A stretch of DNA of 64,000 bases from Orlajensenia sp001423545 (GTDB taxonomy: Bacteria; Actinomycetota; Actinomycetes; Actinomycetales; Microbacteriaceae), in assembly GCA_001423545.1 (NCBI GenBank), contig LMOK01000002.1, forward strand, positions 310,001-374,000, in the 5' to 3' direction. Below are positions 38,563 to 46,520 of this stretch, in pieces; the first letter of the stretch is position 1, and every line of letters starts with the position of its first letter. The notes beneath the pieces were generated by a model that saw nothing but the letters and a program-made list of their open reading frames with translations, was not told where the DNA came from and did not search any database. A program made the translations under genes and the position numbers.

Positions 38563-40179
38563 TCAGCTCTCCACGACGACGGTCGCCCCGGCGTCACTGG
38601 TGTGGATCACGTCGGATGTCGCCCGGCGCGGCTTCTTGGTCCGGCTGGTGGCCGGAGGCGTGTCGCGCGACTCCCCGGCGGGCGCAGGGCCAGGGCGCGA
38701 TGTCGCGTCCTCGATTTCATCGACCGGGGCGGGTGGCGCCGTGGATGCGTCGTCCCTCGATGCCGGGGTGGTGACCGGCGTCGTGGACTCGTCGACATCG
38801 TCGGGAGCCGACTCCGACCGGTCGGGTCCGCCGGTGGAACCCTTGGCATGGTACGAGTAGTACTCGATCGCCTTGGGGGTGTCGATGCGGTCGAACACCA
38901 CGCCGAGCAACCGGGCGTTGACCGCTCGCATCGATCCGACGGCCTCCGCCAGTTGCTGGCGCCGCGTCGACTTGTACTTCACCACGATGATCGCGCCGTC
39001 CGTCGCATGAGCGAGACCGAGAGTGTCGGTGGCGGCGAGCAGCGGCGGGGTGTCGATTACCACGAAGTCGTAGGTCGATGAGACCTCCGCGAGCAGGGCG
39101 GCCATCGCAGACGAACCGAGCAGCTGACCGGGGTTGTGGGGGATCACCCCTGACGCGAGCACATCGACGGTGCGTGCATATCGTTGCACGGCATCAGCGA
39201 CGCTCACCTTCCCGAGGAGGACTGTCGTCAGGCCCACGGATCCCTCGAGCCCGCAGCGCTCGGCGATCGTGGGGCGGCGCAGGTCGCCATCGATGAGCAG
39301 GACCCGGCCGACTCGTTCGGCCATCGCCAGAGCGAGATTCAACGACGTCGTGGACTTCCCCTCGCCGGCGGTCGCGGACGTCACGATGACGCTGCGCACA
39401 GCCCGCTCGATGTCTGCGAATTCGAGGTTGGCTCTGATCCTTCTGTACGACTCCGCCTGCATGCTGTGCGAGTCGCTGCGCATGGCGATCCAGCCGGGCT
39501 TCTTCGACGGACCCTTCGCGACGGCGCCGAGGACGGGGAGACCCGTGATGGCGGTCAGTTCCTTCTCGCTGCGGATCCTGGTGTCGAGGAGCTCCCAGAT
39601 GAGAGCGAGCACGAGACCGAGCGCGAGACCGATGGCCAGTCCCGTCGCGACGATGAAGCGGGTGTTGGGCGCGAAAGGCGCAGCGGGCACCTGAGCGGGC
39701 GAAATCTGGGTCATCTTGATCGCCGGAGTCTTGTCGGCGCTCGTCGGCGAGATCTCCTCGACGACGGTGGAGAGTGAATCGGTCACGGCGTCGGCGATCA
39801 TGGCCGCCCGCGCCGGATCGCTGTTCTGGACCGTGATCTGGATGATGACGGTGTTGAGAGGTGTGTCGGCCGAGATGACCGAGGCCAGCCCGTTGGCGGT
39901 CGTGTCGAGATCGAGCTCGTCGATCACCGGGTTGAGCACCACCGGCGATGTGGCCAGTTGTGCGTACGACTGCACGTTGGCCTGGGCGAAGTTCGAGCCC
40001 TGCACGAGTTCGCTGGTCGTGTCACCGCGTTGCGTCGACACGAACACGCTCGCCGTCGACTTGTAGAGAGTCGGCAGAGTCGAATCGTAGAAGAACGCGA
40101 TCGCGGCGCCGAGGAGACCCAGGACGATGATCAACGGCCAACGGCGGCGCAGCGCCGAGAGGTACATCCGCGGATCCAT
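38563..40179 (-). CDS. Polysaccharide co-polymerase with fused tyrosine autokinase (Wzc-like)
   Basis: A 538-residue fusion of a Wzz chain-length domain and a bacterial tyrosine kinase. Two helices flank the outer loop (WPLIIVLGLLGAAIAFFY about residues 14-31, and FIVATGLAIGLALGLVLALIW about 175-195), with Pro-rich SPAQVPAAPFAPN before the second. The kinase has Walker A SATAGEGKSTTSLNLA (about 267-282), Walker A' VLLIDGDLRRPT (about 291-302) and Walker B DFVVIDTPPLL (about 367-377). A Tyr cluster IEYYSYH lies at about 434-440. A further hundred residues rich in Asp/Ser/Thr/Pro follow, longer than usual. It controls polymer length through phosphorylation cycles. No Wzb-like phosphatase is nearby. 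ATG 40179 has a strong GGAGGG site. Confidence 0.94.
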   Translation of the reverse strand: MDPRMYLSALRRRWPLIIVLGLLGAAIAFFYDSTLPTLYKSTASVFVSTQRGDTTSELVQGSNFAQANVQSYAQLATSPVVLNPVIDELDLDTTANGLASVISADTPLNTVIIQITVQNSDPARAAMIADAVTDSLSTVVEEISPTSADKTPAIKMTQISPAQVPAAPFAPNTRFIVATGLAIGLALGLVLALIWELLDTRIRSEKELTAITGLPVLGAVAKGPSKKPGWIAMRSDSHSMQAESYRRIRANLEFADIERAVRSVIVTSATAGEGKSTTSLNLALAMAERVGRVLLIDGDLRRPTIAERCGLEGSVGLTTVLLGKVSVADAVQRYARTVDVLASGVIPHNPGQLLGSSAMAALLAEVSSTYDFVVIDTPPLLAATDTLGLAHATDGAIIVVKYKSTRRQQLAEAVGSMRAVNARLLGVVFDRIDTPKAIEYYSYHAKGSTGGPDRSESAPDDVDESTTPVTTPASRDDASTAPPAPVDEIEDATSRPGPAPAGESRDTPPATSRTKKPRRATSDVIHTSDAGATVVVES

Positions 40180-40231
40180 CCCTCCCCCTCCTTCTCTTTG
40201 CCGCAACACTACCCGGTCGGCCGATGAAACC

Positions 40232-41434
40232 TCAGGTGCCGTCATCGGAGCCCTCGACGCCCCAGGCGCGGCCCGCGGCGGTGGCCTCGACCGCTGCTGA
40301 CATGCGCGTCCTGTAGAGCTCGGTGCTGTGCCGGGAGTGGGCGATGTCGCGGTCGATGAGCGCGGCATCGCGGAACGTCGGCCAGTCCTCGTACACGCTG
40401 CGCAGGGCCGCGGCGAGAGCGGCTGCATCGCCGGGGCGAACCCGCTGAGCGCTCTCGAAGCCCGACGACGCCTCGCGCAGGCCCGAGGTGTCGCTCACCA
40501 CGACGGGCCGACCGGCCAGCAGGGATTCGACGGCGGTGTTCCCGAACGGCTCGTCGACTCGAGAGGGCACGACGGCCACGTCGCACCGGCGATAGGCGTC
40601 CCAGACGTCGGGCTGGAAGCCGAGCATCCTGACGGCATCACCGAGCCCCTCGTCGCGGATCTGCTCGACCAGGGCTGCCTCGTACTCCTCGTTCCCGGCG
40701 AACACGGAACCGACCACGTCGAGCTCGGCGGGCGTCCCGCCCCTACGGAGCTCGGCCATCGCCGCGATCGCCACGTCGACGCCCTTGCGATCCGACAGCC
40801 TGCCGACGTAGAGAACCCGCAGGGGGCCATCGATGCCGTCACGTGCGGTCGTCGTCTCAGCGGGTCCGGCGACCCCGTTCGGCACGATCCCCACCCGGTC
40901 ACCCAGCGCGGAGAAGGAGTCTCCGAGCACGTCTGCGCTGAAGTCGCTGTTCGCCACCACTGTCCGCGCGAACAGCACCGGCGCCGAGAGTGCCCGGCGC
41001 AGAACGGGGCGGGCCGAGCGTTCGGCCTCGTGCACATGGCAGAGCACAGGCCGGCCCGTCATCCGCCCGACCGCGATCCACAGGGGAATCGTCACGGTGT
41101 TGACGTAGATCACGTCGGGTCGCGCTCGCAGCACCAGACGGATGCCGGCGGCCAGCCCGCGGGCCGCGCCCGAGATGAGCTGGAGCCAGCCCGACGGGGC
41201 GATGAGACTCTTGCGGAGGACGAGGGTCGGGGCGATCACGATGCTTGCTCCCAGGGCACGGACGGCCTCGAGCATCGGACCGTCCGTCGGCACTGTCACC
41301 AGAACGGCGTGCCCGGCAGCCCTGAGCCCCGCGACGCTCTCGACGAGCATGCGGTCGGAGCCGAAGAGCTCGGCTCCGGGATGCGCGACGAGGACTCGGA
41401 GCCGGGGTGAGGTGGTCGGATCCGCCATGGTCAC
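40232..41434 (-). CDS. GT-B glycosyltransferase (family 4)
   Basis: About 400 residues. The N-terminal domain begins LRVLVAHPGAELFGSDRMLVESVAGL. The C-terminal domain has LRVLYVGRLSDRKGVDVAIAAMAEL (about residues 200-224) and the EPFGNTAVESLLAGRPVVVSD block (about 305-325) with the GT4 E-x7-E pattern. It would transfer a sugar from a nucleotide donor to the lipid-linked glycan. GTG 41434 is preferred: its GTG overlaps the preceding stop (GTGA) and a GGGAG site lies five bases upstream; ATG 41428 is the alternative. It is the fifth gene of the minus-strand glycan operon, followed after 52 bases by the Wzc-like gene. Confidence 0.92.
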   Translation of the reverse strand: MTMADPTTSPRLRVLVAHPGAELFGSDRMLVESVAGLRAAGHAVLVTVPTDGPMLEAVRALGASIVIAPTLVLRKSLIAPSGWLQLISGAARGLAAGIRLVLRARPDVIYVNTVTIPLWIAVGRMTGRPVLCHVHEAERSARPVLRRALSAPVLFARTVVANSDFSADVLGDSFSALGDRVGIVPNGVAGPAETTTARDGIDGPLRVLYVGRLSDRKGVDVAIAAMAELRRGGTPAELDVVGSVFAGNEEYEAALVEQIRDEGLGDAVRMLGFQPDVWDAYRRCDVAVVPSRVDEPFGNTAVESLLAGRPVVVSDTSGLREASSGFESAQRVRPGDAAALAAALRSVYEDWPTFRDAALIDRDIAHSRHSTELYRTRMSAAVEATAAGRAWGVEGSDDGT

Positions 41435-42330
41435 ACCGACTCCCGCCAGCGGGCCCCGGCCCAGGTTCCCCGGACGGCGGCGAGAATGAGCTGCGGCTTC
41501 CGGAGCAGCACGCGTCGTCCGGCGCCGCGCGTGATGATGCGGTAGGCGTAGCCCACGTCTCGGGCACGCCAGGCCCTGCGGGTCCCGGCGGGAAGGTGCT
41601 TGGCCGCGAACAGCAGACGGTTCCGGCAGTTGTAGTAGACGTAGGTCGGGGTCTTCCCCTGCCCGGCCTGGGTTCCTCCCACGTCGTGCACGACCTCGAG
41701 GTCGGCGCGCACGCTGAGCGATCCTCCGGCGGTCCTGCAACGCCAGGACAGGTCGACGTCCTCCCAGTAGAGGAAGTAATCGTCGTCGAATCCCCCCGAG
41801 CTCGCCCACAGGTCCTCGTGGATGGCCACGCACGCCCCGGTGATCCAGCCGGCGTCCGAGGCACTGTCGGCTCCCGGCGCCGTCGACGTGTATCCCGTGG
41901 CGGTGTCGAGGGTCGCTCCCTCGAACCACGGGCGACCGTCCATCCGCACGATCCTCGGAGCGACCAGGACGTCGTGGTGCTCCAGAACGATGGCGAGGAG
42001 CTCCGTCGCCACACTCGCCGTGATGATCGCATCGGGGTTCAGGATGATGAACGCCGTGCACCCGAGGGAGCGCGCGTGCTCGACGCCGATGTTCACGGCG
42101 GTGCCGAATCCCACGTTCCGATCGTTCGAGACGACCCGCCACCCGTGGTCGTCAGACAGTCGCGCGACAGTCTTCGCCTCGGCTGTGCTGGTGAAGTTGT
42201 CGACGATCACGATCTCGGTGGCTGCGGTCGATCCGTCGCCGGATGCCAGATTGCTGGAGAGGAGAGCCGACGACCCGTAGTTCACAACGATGATCGCGGT
42301 GCTGGCGGCCCGGTCCGGCTGCAGCGTCAC
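41431..42330 (-). CDS. Family 2 glycosyltransferase (rhamnosyltransferase-like)
   Basis: A 299-residue GT2 protein. Motifs: AIIVVNYGSSALLSSNL, EIVIVDNFTSTAEAK, NVGFGTAVNIGVEHARSLG (about residues 79-97), FIILNPDAIITASV (the DxD-like region, about 102-115) and FDDDYFLYWEDVDLSWR (about 183-199), whose ED pair supplies the catalytic base in rhamnosyltransferase-like GT2 enzymes. This organisation is typical of WbbL-type enzymes; rhamnose as donor is a guess. GTG 42330 forms a GTGA junction with the CDP-alcohol phosphotransferase stop. Further in-frame sequence upstream belongs to another gene's shadow. Confidence 0.9.
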   Translation of the reverse strand: MTLQPDRAASTAIIVVNYGSSALLSSNLASGDGSTAATEIVIVDNFTSTAEAKTVARLSDDHGWRVVSNDRNVGFGTAVNIGVEHARSLGCTAFIILNPDAIITASVATELLAIVLEHHDVLVAPRIVRMDGRPWFEGATLDTATGYTSTAPGADSASDAGWITGACVAIHEDLWASSGGFDDDYFLYWEDVDLSWRCRTAGGSLSVRADLEVVHDVGGTQAGQGKTPTYVYYNCRNRLLFAAKHLPAGTRRAWRARDVGYAYRIITRGAGRRVLLRKPQLILAAVRGTWAGARWRESV

Positions 42331-43091
42331 GACTTCCCGCCGGGCACGAGGGCGCCCATGTCTCTGAACCACTTCACGAGGGCGAGCAGCAGATACGCCG
42401 CATTGGCGACGAAGAGGATCGTGTACACCCCGAGGAACACCAGCGGGAACCCGAGGGTCAGGAACGACAGGCAGAGAACGCCGTAGTCGGTCGGGATCCC
42501 GAGGAGCGAGCGGAGGGGGCTGCTGGCGCGCGGCGGAGCCTCGGCGGCCGTCGCATGCTGCCCTTTCAGCTGGTCGTTGAGGATCATCGCGAAGAACGAG
42601 ACCGTCGCCACCACGGTGAAGCCGATCGGCACGAGCAGCCAGGCCGCATCGGTGATCGGGAAGTGCAGGTAGAAGGTGATGAGCACGGCGAGGTGCAGTG
42701 CCGAGGTCTTCGCGGCGTCGAGCACGTGGTCGAGCCACTCGCCGGCTGGAGTGCCGCCGCCGCGGAGCCGGGCGAGCTGCCCGTCGGAGGAGTCGAGTGC
42801 GTAGCCGATGAGGAGCAGGGCCGCGACGAGGACGCCGACCCAGGGGAGCGCGGGCGCCGCTGCGATGACGGCGATCGCACCGAAGGTGAAGCCGGCACTG
42901 ATGATGCTGACGACGTTGGGGGTGAGTCCGGCGAGGTAGGCGATGGCGGCCAGCCGACGGCCTGCCGGCCGATTCACGTAGACGGAGTAGGCGGGGGCCC
43001 CGCGAGCACGCTTCTTCTGGGCGCCCGCCAGCCGCTGCACGATGTCCGAGTAGCGCTCCGCCGGAGGACTGGTGGCGGCATCCCCGGTCAC
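42327..43091 (-). CDS. CDP-alcohol phosphotransferase family membrane protein
   Basis: A 254-residue membrane protein with the complete family motif D-G-x2-A-R-x8-G-x3-D-x3-D: DGQLARLRGGGTPAGEWLDH continues to VLD (about residues 103-125). About six helices surround it. The N-terminal SVYVNRPAGRRLAAIAYLAGLTPN matches the region before helix 1. Such enzymes displace CMP from a CDP-alcohol with a second alcohol, making phospholipids or phosphodiester-linked groups. Placement between glycosyltransferases, and a TagD-like cytidylyltransferase elsewhere in the locus, suggest a phospho-alcohol decoration or an unusual lipid carrier rather than general phospholipid synthesis. GTG 43091 overlaps the upstream stop (GTGA). 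Confidence 0.92.
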   Translation of the reverse strand: MTGDAATSPPAERYSDIVQRLAGAQKKRARGAPAYSVYVNRPAGRRLAAIAYLAGLTPNVVSIISAGFTFGAIAVIAAAPALPWVGVLVAALLLIGYALDSSDGQLARLRGGGTPAGEWLDHVLDAAKTSALHLAVLITFYLHFPITDAAWLLVPIGFTVVATVSFFAMILNDQLKGQHATAAEAPPRASSPLRSLLGIPTDYGVLCLSFLTLGFPLVFLGVYTILFVANAAYLLLALVKWFRDMGALVPGGKS

Positions 43092-44299
43092 CGTCGTCTC
43101 GATTCGCTGAGGGCCGTGCCGGTCGACACGAACCGCGGCTTCGCGGCGAGGGAGCGTTCGGAGCCGGCCGCCCGCGGGTGGGATTCCCCGCTCGTCGAAT
43201 AGCCGAGTACGAGCCGTTCGGCGAGGGCCTCGTAGCCCAGGGCGACGGTGTCCCAGCGGTACACGGACTCGGCTCGCTTCTGTACGGCATCCGCGTCGGC
43301 GTCGACGAGCTCAGGCCGCGACTCGGCGATCCCGAGCAGCCTGGCGACGTCGGCCGGGCTGCCGAAGAGCTGGGCGCTCGGACCGGCGACATCGCGGTTG
43401 AACTCGACGTCCCAGGCGATGATGGCCGTGCGTGCGCCCATCGCCCGCAGGAGGGAGGGGTTCGTGCCGCCGACGGAATGTCCATGCAGGTAGGTCATGG
43501 CGTGGGCGTACAGCTGGTCGAGCAGGTCCTGGTCGTAGACGCCGCCGAGGAATCGGATGCGGGGATCGGCGCCGGCCGCCTCACGGATGCGCTGCGTGTG
43601 CTCCGCCGCGTACGGCGCGCTGCCGACCACGATGAGCGGCTTGGTGGCCGCGCTCTGCCTGTAGCCCTCGACGATGACGTCGACGTGGTTCTCGGGCTCG
43701 AAGCGGGCGACGACCAGGTGGAATCCGCCGGGCTCGAGGTCGAGCTCCGCGAGGCGGTCGGTGGGAGTGTCGGTGAGGATCTTGGCACCGTACGTGAGGA
43801 GCTCGGTCGGGACTGCGAACTCGTCTCGGTAGTACCGGCTGATGCCGTCGGCATCCGCGATGAGGGCGTCAGCCCATCGCACGGACATCGACTCGGCCCA
43901 GCGGTAGTAGCGACGACCGTTCGCGCCCCACTTGTCCCGCTTCCACTCCAGTCCGTCGACGTGCACGGCGACGGGGATGCCGCGCGCACGGAGGGCGGGC
44001 AGGAACGGAGCATTGGCGGCGTTGAAGACGAAGGCCGCGTCGGGTCGCCGATGGGTGATGGCGTGAGCGACCGAGAATCCGGTGTGGGAGAGGGTCTCGG
44101 CGGTCTTGAGATGGAGGGCCGGGAGGTGCACGAGGTTCATGCCGAGGTAGGTCGAACGCGGGCGCTCGTCGCTCCTCCTGCAGTACACGGTGACCTCGTG
44201 GCCGTTCTCGACCATGCGGCGGCCGATCTCCTCGACGGCCGTCTCGAATCCGCCGTATGCGGCAGGCACGCCCCGGGTGCCGATCATCGCGATCCGCAT
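43088..44299 (-). CDS. DUF1972-type GT-B glycosyltransferase
   Basis: A 403-residue enzyme. The N-terminus MIGTRGVPAAYGGFETAVEEIG (about residues 5-26) is the hallmark of the DUF1972 glycosyltransferase domain, found in rhamnosyl/galactosyl enzymes acting early in exopolysaccharide assembly. The C-terminal half has FHLVVARFEPENHVDVIVEGY (about 191-211), IRFLGGVYDQDLLDQLYAHA and HGHSVGGTNPSLLRAMGA (about 274-291, where a Glu is usual for GT4). It follows the initiating sugar transferase by one base, so it is probably the second enzyme of the pathway, adding the second sugar. The final residues (ALSESRRR) are encoded by TTCGCTGAGGGCC-like sequence recalling the dispersed repeat. Confidence 0.92.
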   Translation of the reverse strand: MRIAMIGTRGVPAAYGGFETAVEEIGRRMVENGHEVTVYCRRSDERPRSTYLGMNLVHLPALHLKTAETLSHTGFSVAHAITHRRPDAAFVFNAANAPFLPALRARGIPVAVHVDGLEWKRDKWGANGRRYYRWAESMSVRWADALIADADGISRYYRDEFAVPTELLTYGAKILTDTPTDRLAELDLEPGGFHLVVARFEPENHVDVIVEGYRQSAATKPLIVVGSAPYAAEHTQRIREAAGADPRIRFLGGVYDQDLLDQLYAHAMTYLHGHSVGGTNPSLLRAMGARTAIIAWDVEFNRDVAGPSAQLFGSPADVARLLGIAESRPELVDADADAVQKRAESVYRWDTVALGYEALAERLVLGYSTSGESHPRAAGSERSLAAKPRFVSTGTALSESRRR

Positions 44300-44300
44300 C

Positions 44301-45827
44301 TCAGTAGGCCCCGACAGGCTTGAGGATGGTCTTGAAGGTGCGCCAGATGATCATGATGTCTCCGGTGAGCGACCAGTTCTCCACGTAGTAGAGGTCCAGG
44401 CGAACGCTCTCCTCCCAGCTGAGGTCCGACCGGCCGCTGATCTGCCACAGTCCGGTGATGCCGGGCTTGATGAACAGGCGACGGTGCACGTCCTTCTCGT
44501 AGGAGTCGACCTCGGACCGCAGCGGAGGACGCGGGCCGACGATGCTCATGTCGCCGTTCAGGACATTCCAGATCTGGGGGAGCTCGTCGAGGGAGTACTT
44601 GCGGAGCAGACGCCCGACCCGGGTGACCCGCGGATCGTTGCGGAGCTTGAACAGCACGCCGTTGGCCTCGTTCTGGTCGAGGAGGCCGGCGAGGTCGTCC
44701 TCGGCGGTTGCGACCATGGAACGGAACTTGACCATCTGGAAGGTGCGCCCATTGCGACCGCACCGCTCCTGGCGGAAGAGCACGGGGCCAGGGCTGTCGA
44801 AGTGCACGAACAAGCCGATGGCGACGAGGACCGGCGCGAGCACGAGGAGAGCCGCCGCAGCGAACACGACGTCGAAGGTGCGCTTCAGCACGTGCTTCCA
44901 GCCCTCGAAAGTCGGGATCTCGACGTGGATGAGGGGGAGGCCCTCCACCGGACGGAAGTGGATGCGCGGGCCGGCGACATCCGTCAACCGGCTGGAGAGC
45001 ACGAGCTCGGTGGCGGTTCCCTCGAGGCTCCAGCCGAGGGTGCGGATGTAGTCGCTCTCGCCTGCGCGGGGGCCGGCGACGATCACGGTGTCGGCGCGCC
45101 ACTCGGCCGCAGCCTGAGCGACACCGTTGACATCGGAGATGACGGGGATGTGGCGATCGCCGGCCACGAGGTCGGCGATGTTGTCTCCGTCGAGTGCTGC
45201 TCCGACCACGACGAACGTGGCACCGGACTTCTGCTCGACCTGCTGGGCGACGTACTCGGCGTCGGCGCGATCGCCGACGATGATGGCCCGTGCGAGGTAG
45301 TGACCGAAGCGACGCTGCCGCAGCAGCCACTTGCGGCACAGCCAGCGCATCGCGACGACGCCGCCGAGGCCGAGCGGCAGCGCCACCAGGAAGTAGATGC
45401 GGGCGAAGTCGACCGTGAAGACGATGCATCCGATCGCGAAGAGGCCGAAGGCGAGTGCCGTGGCGTTCGTGACCCGCTTGTATTCGAGCGCGCCGACGCC
45501 GACGGTGTGCGAGCCCCGCGTGTGGAAGGCGGCCAACGAGGCCAGCCAGATCGTCGCGAGTGCGACCGGACCGACGCTGTACGACAACAGGTTCCCCACC
45601 GGGGCCCCTGTGGTGAGCAGTCCTGTGACCAGGGCCGTGCCGATGGCGAGGATCACGATCACGGTGTCGGAGGTGCGCAGCAGGTCGCGGTAGCGACGTG
45701 CCCAGACGAGGCCGGACAGGTGGGTGTCGACGTGCTGGTGAACACCAGACGTCGGGGGAGTCTCGACGAGACGGAGGGCGCGCGGAGACGGGGCCGCCGC
45801 AGGCGGTCTGGCACGACTCTCGCTCAT
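44301..45827 (-). CDS. Polyprenyl-phosphate glycosyl-1-phosphate transferase (initiating sugar transferase)
   Basis: A 508-residue WbaP-type enzyme that starts the repeat unit by moving a sugar-1-phosphate onto a polyprenyl phosphate. Four N-terminal helices (about residues 52-160) and a Rossmann-like CoA-binding-type domain (ARAIIVGDRADAEYVAQQV) precede a fifth membrane segment (TFDVVFAAAALLVLAPVLVA, about 313-332). The catalytic domain has VKFRSM (about 367-372), SLDELPQIWNVLNGDMSIVG followed by PRPP (about 415-438), and KPGITGLWQISGR (about 455-467). All family hallmarks are present. It is the first gene of the minus-strand operon; a roughly 290-base leader with alternative hairpins precedes it. 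Confidence 0.95.
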   Translation of the reverse strand: MSESRARPPAAAPSPRALRLVETPPTSGVHQHVDTHLSGLVWARRYRDLLRTSDTVIVILAIGTALVTGLLTTGAPVGNLLSYSVGPVALATIWLASLAAFHTRGSHTVGVGALEYKRVTNATALAFGLFAIGCIVFTVDFARIYFLVALPLGLGGVVAMRWLCRKWLLRQRRFGHYLARAIIVGDRADAEYVAQQVEQKSGATFVVVGAALDGDNIADLVAGDRHIPVISDVNGVAQAAAEWRADTVIVAGPRAGESDYIRTLGWSLEGTATELVLSSRLTDVAGPRIHFRPVEGLPLIHVEIPTFEGWKHVLKRTFDVVFAAAALLVLAPVLVAIGLFVHFDSPGPVLFRQERCGRNGRTFQMVKFRSMVATAEDDLAGLLDQNEANGVLFKLRNDPRVTRVGRLLRKYSLDELPQIWNVLNGDMSIVGPRPPLRSEVDSYEKDVHRRLFIKPGITGLWQISGRSDLSWEESVRLDLYYVENWSLTGDIMIIWRTFKTILKPVGAY

Positions 45828-46030
45828 ACAGACACCGCGTTCCGGAGGCCGGACGGCGCGTAGGGGGCGCGTGATCGAAGGGGTGGAGTGATGGCTTCAG
45901 GTAGGCAGAAGCCAGCGCAAAGTGCTGACATGGCGGTTCGTTCCCTGCATTTCGGGTTTACAGGTACTGCATCGGGTTTGTGCAAGCTGAACTGTGCTCA
46001 GCTATGCATGGTTCGACACTATCGATCCAC

Positions 46031-46060
46031 GGGGTCGGGGAATGACCCCAGAGTGGGGGT
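46031..46060 (-). promoter_or_regulatory. Competing hairpins in the glycan operon leader
   Basis: GGGGTC (46031-46036) can pair with GACCCC (46044-46049). ACCCC (46045-46049) can instead pair with GGGGT (46056-46060). The two stems use the same central bases and cannot form together, the layout expected of an attenuator or RNA switch. Whether this region is transcribed depends on the unmapped promoter. Confidence 0.35.
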
Positions 46061-46120
46061 AAGTTCCGGTTCTGGTCAGGTGAAGGATGTTGACAAGCCG
46101 ACGTCGGATGCCGGGGTGCG

Positions 46121-46153
46121 AAAAAGCCCCCGATCCGCGTGGACCAGGGGCTT
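46121..46153 (-). terminator. Rho-independent terminator of the tRNA operon
   Basis: On the minus strand AAGCCCC (46153-46147) pairs with GGGGGCTT (46131-46124), ending in a run of five T (46125-46121). A textbook stem with T-tract just after tRNA-Phe. Confidence 0.88.
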
Positions 46154-46154
46154 G

Positions 46155-46230
46155 TGGTGGCTCCGACGGGCGTCGATCCCGTGACCTCACGATTTTCAGT
46201 CGTGCGCTCTACCAACTGAGCTACAGAGCC
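46155..46230 (-). tRNA. tRNA-Phe (GAA)
   Basis: A 76-base cloverleaf including an encoded CCA. The acceptor arms GGCUCUG and CGGAGCC pair fully (one G-U). The D arm has AGCUCAGUUGGUAGAGC, the anticodon loop CUGAAAA gives GAA, and the T arm has GGGAUCGACGCCC. Third gene of a three-tRNA operon. Confidence 0.96.
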
Positions 46231-46258
46231 TAGGCATTCTCGATGCCGCTTAAAGGAG

Positions 46259-46282
46259 AAGCCCTCTCTTTCGAAAGGGCTT
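46259..46282 (-). other. Hairpin spacer between tRNA-Asp and tRNA-Phe
   Basis: AAGCCCT (46259-46265) pairs with AGGGCTT (46276-46282), with a CTTTCGAAAG palindrome inside as an alternative stem. It may guide processing of the tRNA precursor; T residues do not follow it on the minus strand, so strong termination is unlikely. Confidence 0.5.
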
Positions 46283-46292
46283 GTCGCCTTTG

Positions 46293-46366
46293 CGACCCTG
46301 ACGGGACTTGAACCCGCGACCTCCGCCGTGACAGGGCGGCACGCTAACCAACTGCGCTACAGGGCC
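46293..46366 (-). tRNA. tRNA-Asp (GTC)
   Basis: A 74-base cloverleaf. The acceptor arms GGCCCUG and CAGGGUC pair with one G-U. The anticodon stem CCGCC/GGCGG holds loop CUGUCAC with anticodon GUC. The T arm is GCGGGUUCAAGUCCCGU. Discriminator base G; CCA is not encoded. Confidence 0.96.
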
Positions 46367-46413
46367 TCGATGTGAAACCATTCTATATTCAATTTTGAGA
46401 TCCGATTTCTCGG

Positions 46414-46486
46414 TGACCCCAACGGGATTCGAACCCGTGTTAACGCCGTGAAAGGGCGCCGTCCTAGGCCTCTAAACGATGGGGCC
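46414..46486 (-). tRNA. tRNA-Glu (TTC)
   Basis: A 73-base cloverleaf. The acceptor arms GGCCCCA and UGGGGUC pair with one G-U. The anticodon loop CUUUCAC gives UUC. The T arm is ACGGGUUCGAAUCCCGU. Full CCA is not encoded (ACC then G). First gene of the Glu-Asp-Phe operon, an order common in actinobacteria. Confidence 0.96.
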
Positions 46487-46520
46487 GGATGAGCCACCAA
46501 GCGATGACCACCGACGCATA

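Larger units (their letters stand above)
45828..46154. other. Intergenic leader of the main glycan operon
   Basis: These 327 bases hold no convincing gene. Read from the tRNA side on the minus strand they contain the tRNA operon terminator (46121-46153), competing GC-rich stems (46031-46060), a hairpin AGCTGA/TCAGCT (45985-45990, 45998-46003) and a TGGCTTC/GAAGCCA hairpin (45893-45899, 45909-45915). The promoter of the glycan operon must lie here, since the terminator cuts it off from the tRNAs. A minus-strand TAGTGT near 46018-46023 is a weak -10 candidate, but no good -35/-10 pair was found. TTGACA occurs on the plus strand at 46089 without a matching -10. Confidence 0.6.

Noticed and set aside
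37499..38860. Plus-strand open frame across the polymerase and kinase genes.
   Set aside because: Both minus-strand genes are supported by motifs; this frame is their shadow.
46089..46094. Perfect TTGACA -35 on the plus strand in the glycan leader.
   Set aside because: No -10 hexamer lies 16-18 bases downstream and no plus-strand gene follows before the tRNAs.
46155..46486. tRNA cluster as the attachment site of a glycan genomic island.
   Set aside because: The tRNA-Phe 3' end faces the locus, but no integrase and no repeated copy of the tRNA end were found in the window, and the tRNAs are intact.
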